This document shows, piece by piece, positions 43,143-51,899 of a stretch of DNA of 64,000 nucleotides. Each line of letters opens with the position of its first letter. The stretch's first letter is position 1. The position numbers and the translations under genes are program-made. Origin of the DNA: Exiguobacterium sp018617385. Its GTDB lineage: Bacteria; Bacillota; Bacilli; Exiguobacteriales; Exiguobacteriaceae. The DNA is taken from the NCBI RefSeq assembly GCF_018617385.1, contig NZ_JACSKA010000001.1, positions 744,001-808,000 on the forward strand, in the 5' to 3' direction. The notes beneath the pieces were generated by a model. The model had not been told where the DNA came from and did not search any database. It worked only from the letters and a program-made list of their open reading frames with translations.

Positions 43143-44120
43143 TTATTTCCCAGCAAATACAGATGTCGAGTGTTGTGGATGACGAGCGGTCGGGTCCACA
43201 AGTTGCTTCACTTGGTTGATGGCGATTGGGGCTTCACCGAAACCGGTCGCAATCAATTTTACTTTCCCTTCGTATGTGGCGATATCACCGCAAGCGAAGA
43301 TGCCGGCAACGGTCGTTTCCATACGTGAATCGACACGTATTGTGTTTTTCTCGAATTCCATTCCCCAGTTCTTGATTGGACCGAGCGATGAAACGAATCC
43401 GTAGTTACAAATCAAATCATCGATTTCAACGATTTTTGATTCGCCATCCTTATCTGTCAATTCGACAGATTCGATGTGTGTCTCCCCAGACAGTGACTCG
43501 ATGTTGTAAGGCGTGAGGACGTTAATCGTCGATGCCTTCATCTGTTCGACCGTATGTTCATGAGCACGGAAGCGGTCACGACGGTGAACGATGTGGACTT
43601 CTTTTGCGATTCCTTCAAGCATGAGTGCCCAGTCGACGGCTGAATCGCCACCGCCGGCAATCATGACACGGCGATCACGGAATTTCTCCATGTTGTCGAC
43701 GAAGTAATGAAGGTTGGCGAAATCTTCGCAGCCATCAAGCCCGAGTGGACGAGCCGAGAAGGCACCATTTCCGGCAGTGATGATGATGGCTTTCGTATGA
43801 TATTCTTCTTTATTTGTTGTCAATACGAATGTACCGTCCTCGAGACGTTCCACCGTTTCCACCGTTTCACCGAGGCGGTAGTCTTGTTCGAACTGATCAG
43901 CTTGTGCTTTTAGTTGATCGATCAAGTCCTGTGCTTTCACTTTTGGGAAACCGGCAATATCATAAATATATTTTTCAGGATAGAGCGTTGACAACTGACC
44001 ACCGAGTTGCGGTAAGCTTTCAATCAACGTCGTATCGAGTTGGCGCATGCCTGCATAAAATGCGGTGAACAGTCCGACTGGGCCGCCACCGATGATGATT
44101 ACATCTTTCGTCGTCTTCAT
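43143..44120 (-). CDS. yumC: Ferredoxin/flavodoxin-NADP+ reductase (YumC type)
   Basis: This 325-residue thioredoxin-reductase-like FNR lacks the CxxC pair of thioredoxin reductases. It has the FAD motif IIIGGGPVGLFTAFYAG, the NADPH motif MIAGGGDSAVDWAL and the C-terminal GIFACGDIATY. It transfers electrons between NADPH and ferredoxin or flavodoxin. I use the ATG at 44120 with GGAGGAA upstream. It is divergent from ndh, as in Bacillus yumC-yumB. Confidence 0.92.
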   Translation of the reverse strand: MKTTKDVIIIGGGPVGLFTAFYAGMRQLDTTLIESLPQLGGQLSTLYPEKYIYDIAGFPKVKAQDLIDQLKAQADQFEQDYRLGETVETVERLEDGTFVLTTNKEEYHTKAIIITAGNGAFSARPLGLDGCEDFANLHYFVDNMEKFRDRRVMIAGGGDSAVDWALMLEGIAKEVHIVHRRDRFRAHEHTVEQMKASTINVLTPYNIESLSGETHIESVELTDKDGESKIVEIDDLICNYGFVSSLGPIKNWGMEFEKNTIRVDSRMETTVAGIFACGDIATYEGKVKLIATGFGEAPIAINQVKQLVDPTARHPQHSTSVFAGK

Positions 44121-44232
44121 CGAATTCCTCCTCAAAGCGTATACATTTATTATAGAGAGTTTATTGAATTAAATCCATTCAGTACAAACATGCAACACTT
44201 TCAAAAAAAATTCAAGAAGATAAGCTTTTCCA

Positions 44233-44261
44233 TTGAGAATTCAATTTAAAGAGCGTACAAT
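44233..44261 (+). promoter_or_regulatory. Promoter of ndh
   Basis: TTGAGA (44233-44238), 17-base spacer, TACAAT (44256-44261). The expected start near 44268 leaves a leader of about 115 bases before the gene. Confidence 0.7.
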
Positions 44262-44274
44262 GAAACAGAAGCAA

Positions 44275-44337
44275 TTGTGAACAGATGTTGAACAAGAATA
44301 GGCTTTATTGTGAACGTCTATGTGAAGAAACACACAA
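44275..44337. promoter_or_regulatory. Rex-like operator cluster in the ndh leader
   Basis: TTGTGAA half-sites occur at 44275 and 44308, and ATGTGAAGAAACACACAA (44320-44337) matches 11 of the 14 fixed positions of the Rex consensus TTGTGAA-N4-TTCACAA by eye. In Bacillus ndh is controlled by the NADH sensor Rex, so location and gene agree, but none of the sites is perfect. Confidence 0.45.
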
Positions 44338-44383
44338 CATAGTTGTTCAAAAAAACAAAACTTTAAACAAGGTGGAAATGAAC

Positions 44384-45595
44384 ATGAAACGACCTAACAT
44401 TGTTATTCTTGGTGCGGGCTTCGGTGGACTCATCACAGCCGTCAACCTTCAAAAGACACTCGCTGCAGGTGATGCGAACATCACGCTCATCAACAAGCAT
44501 GATTATCACTACCAAACGACATGGCTTCACGAACCAGCTGCTGGAACGATGAACCCAGACCAAGCACGCATCTACATTAACGATATTGTGAACCCGTCAC
44601 GTGTGAAACTTGTCAAAGGGATCGTCGATCGCGTCGATACTGCTGCCAAACAAGTTACACTCGAAGATGGTTCAGTTGTCGAATACGACTATGTCGTCAT
44701 CGGTCTCGGCGGTGTACCTGAGACGTTCGGTATCCCAGGTTTGAAAGAACATGCGATGACAATCAGCTCGTTGAACAGTGTTCGTAAAATCAAAGAGCAC
44801 ATCGAATATTCATTCGCTCAATATAAAACAAACGGTTCTTCTGACAATTCGTTCGTGACGATCGTTGTCGGTGGTGCCGGATTCACAGGAATCGAATTCC
44901 TCGGTGAAATCGTCAACCGAATCCCTGAACTTTGCAAACAGTATGACGTTCCACGCGAAGCGGTTCGCATCGTCAACATTGAAGCGGCACCAACAGTTCT
45001 TCCTGGTTTCGACCCAGAACTCACGACATACGCACAGAAATGGTTGGAGCGTAACGGTGTCGAGATGAAACTCGGTAACGGAATCAAAGGTGTCGAGCCA
45101 GGTGTGGTGACATTCGGTCCACTTCAAGGTGACACGACAGAAACGATTCGTGCCAACACGATCATCTGGACAGGTGGCGTAAGTGGTAGCCCGATCATCG
45201 AAAAATCAGGATTTGAAGCGGTCCGTAACCGTGTCATGGTGGAAGCGGACAACCGTGCACCAGGTCACGACAACGTCTTCATCATCGGTGACTGCTCAGC
45301 GGTCATGGACCCTGCATCGAACCGTCCATACCCACCGACGGCACAAATCGCGACACAACAAGCGCACAACGTTGCGAAAAACATCGCGGCGCTCATCAAT
45401 GGCAAATCGACTTCGAAGTTCACTTACGAGAGCAAAGGAACAGTTGCTTCACTCGGTCATAACGATGGAATCGGAATCGTGATGGGCAAAAAGATCTTCG
45501 GTCGCAACGCTTCATTCATGAAGAAAGTCATCGACAACAAACACTTCATCGAATTGAAAAAATACGGACTCGTCCTTAAAAAAGGGAAGTTCTAA
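44384..45595 (+). CDS. ndh: Type II NADH dehydrogenase
   Basis: This 403-residue flavoprotein oxidises NADH and reduces menaquinone at the membrane without pumping protons. FAD motif ILGAGFGGLITAV, NADH motif VVGGAGFTGIEFLGE and the quinone-site region YPPTAQIATQQA are present. The start at 44384 is eight bases from AAGGTGG; the ATG at 44378 is too close. It is the main entry point for respiratory electrons visible here. Confidence 0.94.
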   Translation: MKRPNIVILGAGFGGLITAVNLQKTLAAGDANITLINKHDYHYQTTWLHEPAAGTMNPDQARIYINDIVNPSRVKLVKGIVDRVDTAAKQVTLEDGSVVEYDYVVIGLGGVPETFGIPGLKEHAMTISSLNSVRKIKEHIEYSFAQYKTNGSSDNSFVTIVVGGAGFTGIEFLGEIVNRIPELCKQYDVPREAVRIVNIEAAPTVLPGFDPELTTYAQKWLERNGVEMKLGNGIKGVEPGVVTFGPLQGDTTETIRANTIIWTGGVSGSPIIEKSGFEAVRNRVMVEADNRAPGHDNVFIIGDCSAVMDPASNRPYPPTAQIATQQAHNVAKNIAALINGKSTSKFTYESKGTVASLGHNDGIGIVMGKKIFGRNASFMKKVIDNKHFIELKKYGLVLKKGKF

Positions 45596-45609
45596 TTTTC
45601 ATGATTGCA

Positions 45610-45642
45610 CGGCTCGTTCTGTCTCAGAACGGGCTGTTTTTC
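45610..45642 (+). terminator. Terminator of ndh
   Basis: Twelve-base-pair stem CGGCTCGTTCTG/CAGAACGGGCTG followed by TTTTTC. Confidence 0.9.
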
Positions 45643-45667
45643 TTTCGAAATTGTCATAGGAAGTTCT

Positions 45668-45697
45668 TTGACCTCGTTGGTCGAAATTTTGTATAAT
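45668..45697 (+). promoter_or_regulatory. Promoter of yuiB
   Basis: TTGACC (45668-45673), 18-base spacer, perfect TATAAT (45692-45697), 25 bases upstream of the ATG. Confidence 0.8.
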
Positions 45698-45722
45698 GAA
45701 GAGCGGACAAGGGGGGCAACAC

Positions 45723-46040
45723 ATGCATATTATCCAAGCAGTCATTGGAGCCGTTTTATATATGACGATTTTTTTCAGTATCGGCTTCATCTTGAATATG
45801 TTACTTAAAAAGACATGGACACTCGTGTTCATTTATCCAATTTTTGTCATCATGATGATTGATAATGTCAAACTTTCGAGTTACGTGACCGAGACATCGA
45901 CCGCGCTTACGAGTGTCTATGAAGGACTCGTCGGGTTGCAACTTCTCGATCTATTCATGCTCGGCTTTGGATTGCTCGGTGCAATTCTAGCTGGTGTGAC
46001 GATTCGTTTCTTACGAAAGAGCGGTTATTCAATGTTTTAA
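45723..46040 (+). CDS. yuiB: YuiB family membrane protein
   Basis: This 105-residue protein with three membrane segments resembles Bacillus YuiB (FSIGFILNMLLKKTW is the recognisable core). Function unknown. Its position after ndh matches yumB-yuiA-yuiB of Bacillus, but I find no yuiA between. AAGGGGGG precedes the ATG at 45723. Confidence 0.8.
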   Translation: MHIIQAVIGAVLYMTIFFSIGFILNMLLKKTWTLVFIYPIFVIMMIDNVKLSSYVTETSTALTSVYEGLVGLQLLDLFMLGFGLLGAILAGVTIRFLRKSGYSMF

Positions 46041-46067
46041 TTGGCGACAGAAATGTTCGCCTTTTTT
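46041..46067 (+). terminator. Weak terminator of yuiB
   Basis: Short stem GGCGA/TCGCC with an 8- to 9-base loop followed by six T. Confidence 0.5.
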
Positions 46068-46138
46068 GTTTTGTCCCTACTTTTTTAGGGCATGAACCGA
46101 TATACTAGATAGCGAAACGATTTTTAGTAAGGGATGCG

Positions 46139-46990
46139 ATGCGAATGACATTACCGATGTATACGATCAAAAAAGTGTTGAATAATAGCGTTGTCATTTG
46201 TCAACATGATACGGATCCGGAAGTCATTCTACTCGGGAAGGGGATTGGCTTTGGCAAAAAACCAGGCGACCTCGTCGACCCGGCCAGCGTCCCGGAGAAA
46301 GTGTATCAACTGACAGATAAAGAGGAGCAATCTCAATATCAAGAACTCGTCAAACATGTCGACGAGGACTTCATTGCGTTCATGCAAGAGATTGTCGGCT
46401 TCATTGAGACGAGTACGGGCAAGAAAGTCGATGAGCACATCCATATCGGCTTGACCGACCACTTGTTCTTCACGATGAAGCGAATCGAACAAGGGATGGA
46501 AGTGACGAATCCGTTTTTACTTGAAACGGAATCGCTCTATCCAAACGAGTTTGCGCTCGCGGAACGGATCGTCGATATGTTCCATGAACGATTGAACGTT
46601 TTGCTCCCGGATGCGGAGACTGGATTTATCGCCCTTCATATCCACTCGGCGACGACGTTCAAAAACGTCCTCGAGGTCAACCGTCATAATCAAATCATCG
46701 GGCAGATTGTGCAGACGATTGAGAGTCGTTTGAACGTGAAAATGGACCGGACGTCACTCGATTATAAGCGCTTACTTCGACACTTAAGGTACGCCGTTGA
46801 GCGGGTTGCGACGGGTGAGACAGTCGAGGCACCACAAAAAATTGAAAAGGTGTTGCGCGACGAATATCCGCTATGCTATAGTACTGCTTGGGAGCTGATG
46901 GGCATCATGGAACGCGAATTAAAGCGTCCTGTCCCACGAGGTGAAGCGACATATTTGACGATGCATCTCCAGCGCCTAACAAGTAGATAA
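46139..46990 (+). CDS. glcT: PtsGHI-type transcription antiterminator GlcT
   Basis: This 283-residue BglG/SacY-family regulator has an N-terminal RNA-binding CAT domain (IKKVLNNSVVICQH, VLLGKGIGFGKKPGD-like text) followed by two PRD domains with phosphorylatable histidines (DEHIHIGLTDHL, IALHIHSAT, TAWELM region). When glucose is present the unphosphorylated protein binds the RAT RNA and prevents termination before ptsG. The start could be 46139 or 46145. It lies just upstream of its RAT target and the ptsG-like gene. Confidence 0.93.
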   Translation: MRMTLPMYTIKKVLNNSVVICQHDTDPEVILLGKGIGFGKKPGDLVDPASVPEKVYQLTDKEEQSQYQELVKHVDEDFIAFMQEIVGFIETSTGKKVDEHIHIGLTDHLFFTMKRIEQGMEVTNPFLLETESLYPNEFALAERIVDMFHERLNVLLPDAETGFIALHIHSATTFKNVLEVNRHNQIIGQIVQTIESRLNVKMDRTSLDYKRLLRHLRYAVERVATGETVEAPQKIEKVLRDEYPLCYSTAWELMGIMERELKRPVPRGEATYLTMHLQRLTSR

Positions 46991-47007
46991 ATGATACCAC
47001 GTGTCTT

Positions 47008-47036
47008 ACGTGTTACTGATTCGATCAGGCATGAGT
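47008..47036 (+). promoter_or_regulatory. RAT ribonucleic antiterminator bound by GlcT
   Basis: GTTACTGATTCGATCAGGCA and flanking bases correspond, from memory, to the Bacillus ptsG RAT hairpin. Its 3' part (AGGCATGAGT) is shared with the 5' arm of the terminator, so the two structures exclude each other. Confidence 0.93.
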
Positions 47037-47112
47037 AAGGAGTGGAACGTTATGTGATGTCTCCATTGGGAGAGGTCTACGTTCTATCCTTATTCATGCC
47101 TTTTCTGTTTTT
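47027..47112 (+). terminator. Leader terminator overlapping the RAT
   Basis: A 15-bp stem (47027-47041 with 47087-47101, one G-U) closes a large hairpin with an inner GAACGT/ACGTTC stem, followed by TTTTCTGTTTTT. Confidence 0.9.
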
Positions 47113-47126
47113 ATAAACGTGATTTA

Positions 47127-47140
47127 TGAAAACGTTTAGA
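47127..47140. promoter_or_regulatory. Catabolite-response-element-like site before the ptsG-like gene
   Basis: TGAAAACGTTTAGA matches the cre consensus TGWAANCGNTNWCA at all but one position. It is downstream of the leader terminator, where CcpA could act as a roadblock or on an internal promoter. Confidence 0.5.
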
Positions 47141-47146
47141 TACGTC

Positions 47147-47157
47147 GGTTGTCTGAC
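47147..47157. promoter_or_regulatory. GGTTGTCTGAC motif before the ptsG-like gene
   Basis: Identical to the 11-mer at 38490-38500 before nupC. Here it continues ATCT, giving TTGTCTGACA, closer to a GntR-type palindrome. Confidence 0.35.
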
Positions 47158-47210
47158 ATCTACGCCGCTATCATATTGTTTATACGTACTTAAAAAAGGA
47201 GGAAATGTTG

Positions 47211-48737
47211 ATGTTTAAGCAGATCTTTGGTGTTCTTCAAAAAGTCGGTAAAGCACTTATGCTTCCTGTTGCAATCTTGCCGGCAGCCGGTCTTCTTCTT
47301 GCATTCGGTAACGCAATGCAAAACCCACAACTTACATCACGCGCTGGTTGGTTAACGAACGAAGGCGTCGTGAAATTCGCTCAATTGATGGAGCAAGCAG
47401 GTGGAATCATCTTCTCGAACTTGGCGCTCTTGTTCGCAGTCGGTGTCGCCATCGGTTTAGCAGGTGACGGCGTAGCCGGACTTGCGGCAATCGTTGGATT
47501 CTTGATCATGAACAAAGTCATGGGTGTTTGGCTCGAACTTACACCTGAAGTGTTAGCACAAGGTGACCCATCTTACGCGAACGTACTCGGTATCCCAACG
47601 CTCCAAACAGGGGTATTCGGAGGGATCATCATGGGTCTCATCGCCGCATGGGCCTATAACAAGTACTTCAATATCGAATTGCCACAGTTCCTTGGTTTCT
47701 TCGCTGGTAAACGTTTCGTTCCAATCGTAACGGCAGTTGCAGCCGTCGTTGCTGGTTTCGTTTTACTATTAGTATGGCCACCAGTTCAGCACGGATTGAA
47801 CTCATTCTCAAACTTCATGTTGAATGAAAACCGTACATTTGCAGCGTTCATCTTCGGTTTAATCGAACGTTCATTGATTCCATTCGGTCTTCACCACATC
47901 TTCTACTCACCATTCTGGTTTGAATTCGGTTCATACACAGATGCAGCGGGTAACGTTGTACGTGGTGACCAAGCGATCTTCTTCGCACAAATTCGTGACG
48001 GCGCTGAATTGACGGCAGGTACGTTCATGACTGGTAAATTCCCGTTCATGATGTTCGGTCTTCCTGCAGCAGCACTCGCGATGTATCACGAAGCACGTCC
48101 TGAGCGTAAAGCGGTTGTCGGTGGTCTCTTGGCTTCTGCTGCCCTTACATCGTTCTTGACTGGTATCACAGAACCAATCGAGTTCTCATTCTTGTTCGTA
48201 GCACCACTTCTCTTCGCAGTACACGCAGTATTCGCAGGTCTTTCATTCATGACGATGCACCTCTTGAACGTTAAGATCGGGATGACGTTCTCAGGTGGTT
48301 TGATCGACTTCTTGCTCTTCGGTGTTCTTCCAGGTCGTACGGCTTGGTGGCTCGTCATTCCAGTCGGTCTCGTGTTCGCGGTTGTTTACTACTTCGGATT
48401 CCGTTTCGTTATCCGCAAGTTCAACCTTAAAACACCAGGTCGTGAAGATGAAGTTGTTGAACAATCAACAGCGACTGGTTCGGAACTTGCACAAGATATC
48501 CTCGTCGGTCTTGGTGGCTCACAAAACATCAAGCACCTCGATGCATGTATCACACGTCTTCGTGTCGAAGTGAAAGATAAGAACCAAGTCAACAAAGATG
48601 AGTTGAAACGCCTTGGTGCATCTGGTGTCCTTGAAGTTGGTAACAACATTCAAGCCATCTTCGGACCACGTTCGGACGCATTGAAATCAGAAATTCAAGC
48701 GGTCATCGCTTCAGGTAACGAGAAGAAAGCCAACTAA
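47211..48737 (+). CDS. ptsG: Glucose-type PTS transporter IICB (PtsG-like)
   Basis: This 508-residue PTS permease has a IIC membrane domain (about residues 1-400; HHIFYSPFWFEFG, GITEPIEFSFLF) and a C-terminal IIB domain with the phosphocysteine in HLDACITRLRVEV. It lacks the IIA domain that Bacillus PtsG carries, so it must be phosphorylated by another IIA, possibly that of the next gene. The GlcT-RAT leader identifies glucose as the likely inducer. The ATG at 47211 is eight bases from AAAGGAGG. Confidence 0.92.
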   Translation: MFKQIFGVLQKVGKALMLPVAILPAAGLLLAFGNAMQNPQLTSRAGWLTNEGVVKFAQLMEQAGGIIFSNLALLFAVGVAIGLAGDGVAGLAAIVGFLIMNKVMGVWLELTPEVLAQGDPSYANVLGIPTLQTGVFGGIIMGLIAAWAYNKYFNIELPQFLGFFAGKRFVPIVTAVAAVVAGFVLLLVWPPVQHGLNSFSNFMLNENRTFAAFIFGLIERSLIPFGLHHIFYSPFWFEFGSYTDAAGNVVRGDQAIFFAQIRDGAELTAGTFMTGKFPFMMFGLPAAALAMYHEARPERKAVVGGLLASAALTSFLTGITEPIEFSFLFVAPLLFAVHAVFAGLSFMTMHLLNVKIGMTFSGGLIDFLLFGVLPGRTAWWLVIPVGLVFAVVYYFGFRFVIRKFNLKTPGREDEVVEQSTATGSELAQDILVGLGGSQNIKHLDACITRLRVEVKDKNQVNKDELKRLGASGVLEVGNNIQAIFGPRSDALKSEIQAVIASGNEKKAN

Positions 48738-48747
48738 TTGATGACTT

Positions 48748-48780
48748 AGACCAATCCTTCGGGGTTGGTCTTTTCTTTTT
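48748..48780 (+). terminator. Terminator of the ptsG-like gene
   Basis: Ten-base-pair stem AGACCAATCC/GGGTTGGTCT with a TTCG loop, followed by TTTCTTTTT. Confidence 0.9.
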
Positions 48781-48783
48781 ATG

Positions 48784-48796
48784 TGAAACGGTTTCA
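48784..48796. promoter_or_regulatory. Palindrome before the IICBA gene
   Basis: TGAAACGGTTTCA is a perfect 13-bp palindrome (centre G) 52 bases upstream of the ATG. It resembles a LacI/CcpA-family operator but is one base shorter than a standard cre. Confidence 0.45.
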
Positions 48797-48848
48797 TCCA
48801 AACGTTAGAGGGAAAAAAGTAAGTATTCTGACAAAGGAGGGAACCATG

Positions 48849-50888
48849 ATGTGGAAGAAAGTGTTTGGCGTTTTACAACGGGTCGGGAAAGCACTCATGC
48901 TTCCGGTTGCAATCTTACCGGCAGCCGGTCTTCTCTTGGCGTTTGGTACCGCATTCCAAAACCCGGACCTCGTTGAATTGCTCCCGTTTCTGGCGAATGA
49001 CTCACTTGTCCTGATTTGGCAAGTCATGACAGATGCCGGGGACATCGTCTTTGCAAACTTAGGGTTACTGTTTGCCGTCGGGGTCGCGATTGGCCTGGCG
49101 AACGGGGACGGGGTTGCTGGTCTAGCAGCCATTGTCGGTTATTTGATCATGAACAAAGTCATTAGCACATGGAATGGGATTACCGCGGAAATCGCTCAAG
49201 GTGATCCGCAGTATGCCACCGTTCTCGGTATTCCGACACTCCAAATGGGGGTATTCGGGGGGATTATCGCAGGTCTTGTTGCAGCCTATGCGTACAACAA
49301 GTATTTTAACATCAAGTTGCCAGATTTCTTAGGGTTCTTTGCAGGGAAGCGGTTCGTCCCGATTGCGACGGCCGCATTCAGTTTGATTATCGGGATTGCG
49401 CTCGCATATATATGGCCACCGATTGGGAATGCGATCAACACGTTCTCAAGTACGGTCATCGAGGCAAACGTTGCCTTATCAGCATTCATCTTTGGATTAG
49501 TAGAACGTTCCTTGATTCCGTTCGGTCTTCACCATATTTGGTATTCTCCATTCTGGTTCCAATTCGGGGAGTATACGAACCAAGCCGGTGATCTCGTTCA
49601 AGGTGACCAGCGGATCTTCTTCGCACAACTGCGTGACGGCGTGGAGTTCACAGCCGGTACGTACATGACCGGGAAATTCCCGTTCATGATGTTCGGCTTA
49701 CCAGCAGCCTGTCTCGCCATGTTCCACACGGTTCCGAAAGAACGGCGGAAAGACGTCGAGGGTCTCTATTTCTCGGCTGCCCTTACGTCATTCTTGACAG
49801 GGATCACAGAACCAGTCGAATTCTCATTCGTTTTCGTTGCACCACTTCTCTTCGGAATTCACGCCGTCTTTGCCGGTCTCTCCTTCATGACGATGCATTT
49901 ACTGAACGTCAAGATTGGGATGACCTTCTCTGGTGGTCTCATTGACTATCTGCTCTTCGGGGTCCTGCCGAACCGGACGGCCTGGTGGCTCGTCATCCCG
50001 GTTGGTCTCGTCTTTGCGGTCATCTACTACTTTGGATTCCGATTCGCTATTACGAAGTTTGACCTGAAAATTCCTGGACGTGACGTGCAGACTGGCACGA
50101 AAGGGGACAAAGCGGGGATTGGGGACGACTTGCCATATGAAGTGCTCGTCGGACTCGGTGGTCCTGAAAACATTAAACATTTAGATGCATGTATCACGCG
50201 ACTTCGTGTCACCGTCAATGACGTGAAACAAGTTGACAAAGACCTTCTAAAAACGCTCGGTGCCGCTGGTGTGCTTGAAGTGGGAGACAATATCCAAGCC
50301 ATCTTCGGACCAAAATCGGATACGCTCAAATCACAAATCGCGACCATCATCGAAGGTGGCGAATACAAACCGAAAGAGAAAGTAGAGAAGGCAGTCATTA
50401 CACCGGAAGCGGCTGAACAAGCCGATCATCGCTTCCTCGCTCCGATGTCGGGTGTCCTGTTATCACTCGATGATGTGCCGGATCAAGTCTTCTCCGGACG
50501 CATGATGGGAGAAGGATTTGCGATTGAACCAAGCTCAGGTCAGGTCGTTTCGCCGGTGACGGGTCAAATCACGACATTCTTCCCGACGAAACATGCGATC
50601 GGTATTTTGGCTGACGATGGACGTGAACTGTTGATCCATGTCGGTCTCGATACGGTCAATCTAAAAGGGGAAGGATTCACGGCGAAAGTCGAAGAAGGCG
50701 CCCGGGTCGAAGCGGGAGACGTCCTTCTCGAAGTCGATCTTAGCGCGATTCGAGATAAAGTGCCATCACTGATCACACCGATCATCTGGACGAACGGAGA
50801 CGGAAAAGTCGTCGTCGTACCGTTCGGTGAGACGGTCGTCGCAGGGGAAGCGCTCGACTTTAGAGCCGATGACAGAGGTCCAGAATAA
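48849..50888 (+). CDS. Glucose-type PTS transporter IICBA
   Basis: This 679-residue paralogue of the upstream gene has IIC (residues 1-400), IIB (cysteine in HLDACITRLRVTV) and a C-terminal IIA domain (about residues 530-675; phosphohistidine in LLIHVGLDTVNLKGEGF). It is a complete Bacillus-type PtsG/NagE-like permease. The start at 48849 is seven bases from AAAGGAGGG. It has no RAT-like leader, so its control differs from that of its neighbour. Glucose versus another hexose or amino sugar cannot be decided. Confidence 0.9.
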   Translation: MWKKVFGVLQRVGKALMLPVAILPAAGLLLAFGTAFQNPDLVELLPFLANDSLVLIWQVMTDAGDIVFANLGLLFAVGVAIGLANGDGVAGLAAIVGYLIMNKVISTWNGITAEIAQGDPQYATVLGIPTLQMGVFGGIIAGLVAAYAYNKYFNIKLPDFLGFFAGKRFVPIATAAFSLIIGIALAYIWPPIGNAINTFSSTVIEANVALSAFIFGLVERSLIPFGLHHIWYSPFWFQFGEYTNQAGDLVQGDQRIFFAQLRDGVEFTAGTYMTGKFPFMMFGLPAACLAMFHTVPKERRKDVEGLYFSAALTSFLTGITEPVEFSFVFVAPLLFGIHAVFAGLSFMTMHLLNVKIGMTFSGGLIDYLLFGVLPNRTAWWLVIPVGLVFAVIYYFGFRFAITKFDLKIPGRDVQTGTKGDKAGIGDDLPYEVLVGLGGPENIKHLDACITRLRVTVNDVKQVDKDLLKTLGAAGVLEVGDNIQAIFGPKSDTLKSQIATIIEGGEYKPKEKVEKAVITPEAAEQADHRFLAPMSGVLLSLDDVPDQVFSGRMMGEGFAIEPSSGQVVSPVTGQITTFFPTKHAIGILADDGRELLIHVGLDTVNLKGEGFTAKVEEGARVEAGDVLLEVDLSAIRDKVPSLITPIIWTNGDGKVVVVPFGETVVAGEALDFRADDRGPE

Positions 50889-50901
50889 CCGAGTCCCACA
50901 C

Positions 50902-50930
50902 GCCGCTCCAGTAATGGGGCGGCTCTTCTT
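50902..50930 (+). terminator. Terminator of the IICBA gene
   Basis: Stem GCCGCTCC/GGGGCGGC followed by a T-rich stretch. Confidence 0.7.
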
Positions 50931-51015
50931 ATGTAGTTACTTCAATGTGCCTTATTCCGGAAAGTGAGAATCCCCTTTATAGTGAAGGAGAATTTTCAAG
51001 AAAGAAGGGGTACAA

Positions 51016-51849
51016 ATGAAACAATCTATAGAGTTGAATCACGGTCAGAAAGCTATTCCTGCCATCGGACTGGGTGTCTTCAAAGTAGAAGATGGAGATA
51101 CGGTCATCGATGCCGTCGTCGAGGCGATTCGTCAAGGTTACCGTCATATCGATACGGCAGCTGTTTATGAGAATGAAGAGGGTGTCGGTGTCGGAATCCG
51201 AAAAGGGATGGACATCGCAAATATTTCCCGGGATGATTTGTTCATCACCTCAAAACTTTGGAATGCCGATCAAGGGTATGAATCAGCTATCGCTGCGTAT
51301 GAAGCTTCACTCGAACGCCTCGGCTTAGAACAATTGGATTTGTATTTGATTCATTGGCCGGTGGAAGACAAGATGGTCGAGAGCTGGCGTGCCCTCGAAA
51401 CGTTGTATCGAGAGGGACGTGTCGGAGCAGTCGGTGTGAGTAACTTCCAAATCCATCACCTCGAGACACTGGCTGAAAACAGTGACCTCGTTCCATCTGT
51501 GAACCAGGTTGAACGGCATCCGTTGCTTCGTCAAACCGAATTAGCATCTTACATGAGCGAGCACGGTATCGTACCGGTCGCTTGGGCACCGCTTATGCAG
51601 GGCGGGTTGTTCGAAGAGCAGACTTTAGTAGAGGTCGCGAAAGAAGTTAATCGTTCCGTCGCCCAGGTGTTGTTACGGTGGCATCTCCAAACGGGATGGG
51701 TGATTATTCCGAAATCCATTAAACCACATCGAATCGCAGAAAACTTCGATGTACATGACTTTGAGTTGACCAATGATCAAATGGAACGAATCGATGCACT
51801 CGACCAGCATAAACGTGTCGGTCCGGACCCAGACGATTTTGATTTCTAA
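51016..51849 (+). CDS. Aldo/keto reductase (YtbE/YvgN-like)
   Basis: This 277-residue NADPH-dependent (beta/alpha)8 reductase has the motifs GYRHIDTAAVYENEEGVG (catalytic Asp and Tyr), LYLIHWPV (His) and the cofactor-binding VIIPKSIKPHRI. Such enzymes reduce methylglyoxal and other aldehydes. AAGAAGGGG lies before the start. Monocistronic. Confidence 0.93.
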   Translation: MKQSIELNHGQKAIPAIGLGVFKVEDGDTVIDAVVEAIRQGYRHIDTAAVYENEEGVGVGIRKGMDIANISRDDLFITSKLWNADQGYESAIAAYEASLERLGLEQLDLYLIHWPVEDKMVESWRALETLYREGRVGAVGVSNFQIHHLETLAENSDLVPSVNQVERHPLLRQTELASYMSEHGIVPVAWAPLMQGGLFEEQTLVEVAKEVNRSVAQVLLRWHLQTGWVIIPKSIKPHRIAENFDVHDFELTNDQMERIDALDQHKRVGPDPDDFDF

Positions 51850-51859
51850 TGCAGTATGT

Positions 51860-51897
51860 AAAAAAGTCCTTCTCTCGAGCGAGAGAAGGACTTTTGC
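51860..51897. terminator. Bidirectional terminator
   Basis: Perfect hairpin AAAGTCCTTCTCTC/GAGAGAAGGACTTT between convergent genes, T runs on both strands. Confidence 0.88.
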
Positions 51898-51899
51898 CA

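Noticed and set aside
45596..45722. A yuiA homologue between ndh and yuiB
   Set aside because: The gap holds only the ndh terminator and the yuiB promoter; no short frame with an RBS fits.
48738..48848. A second RAT antiterminator before the IICBA gene
   Set aside because: No sequence like the RAT consensus or an overlapping terminator occurs there; only a simple terminator and a palindrome are present.
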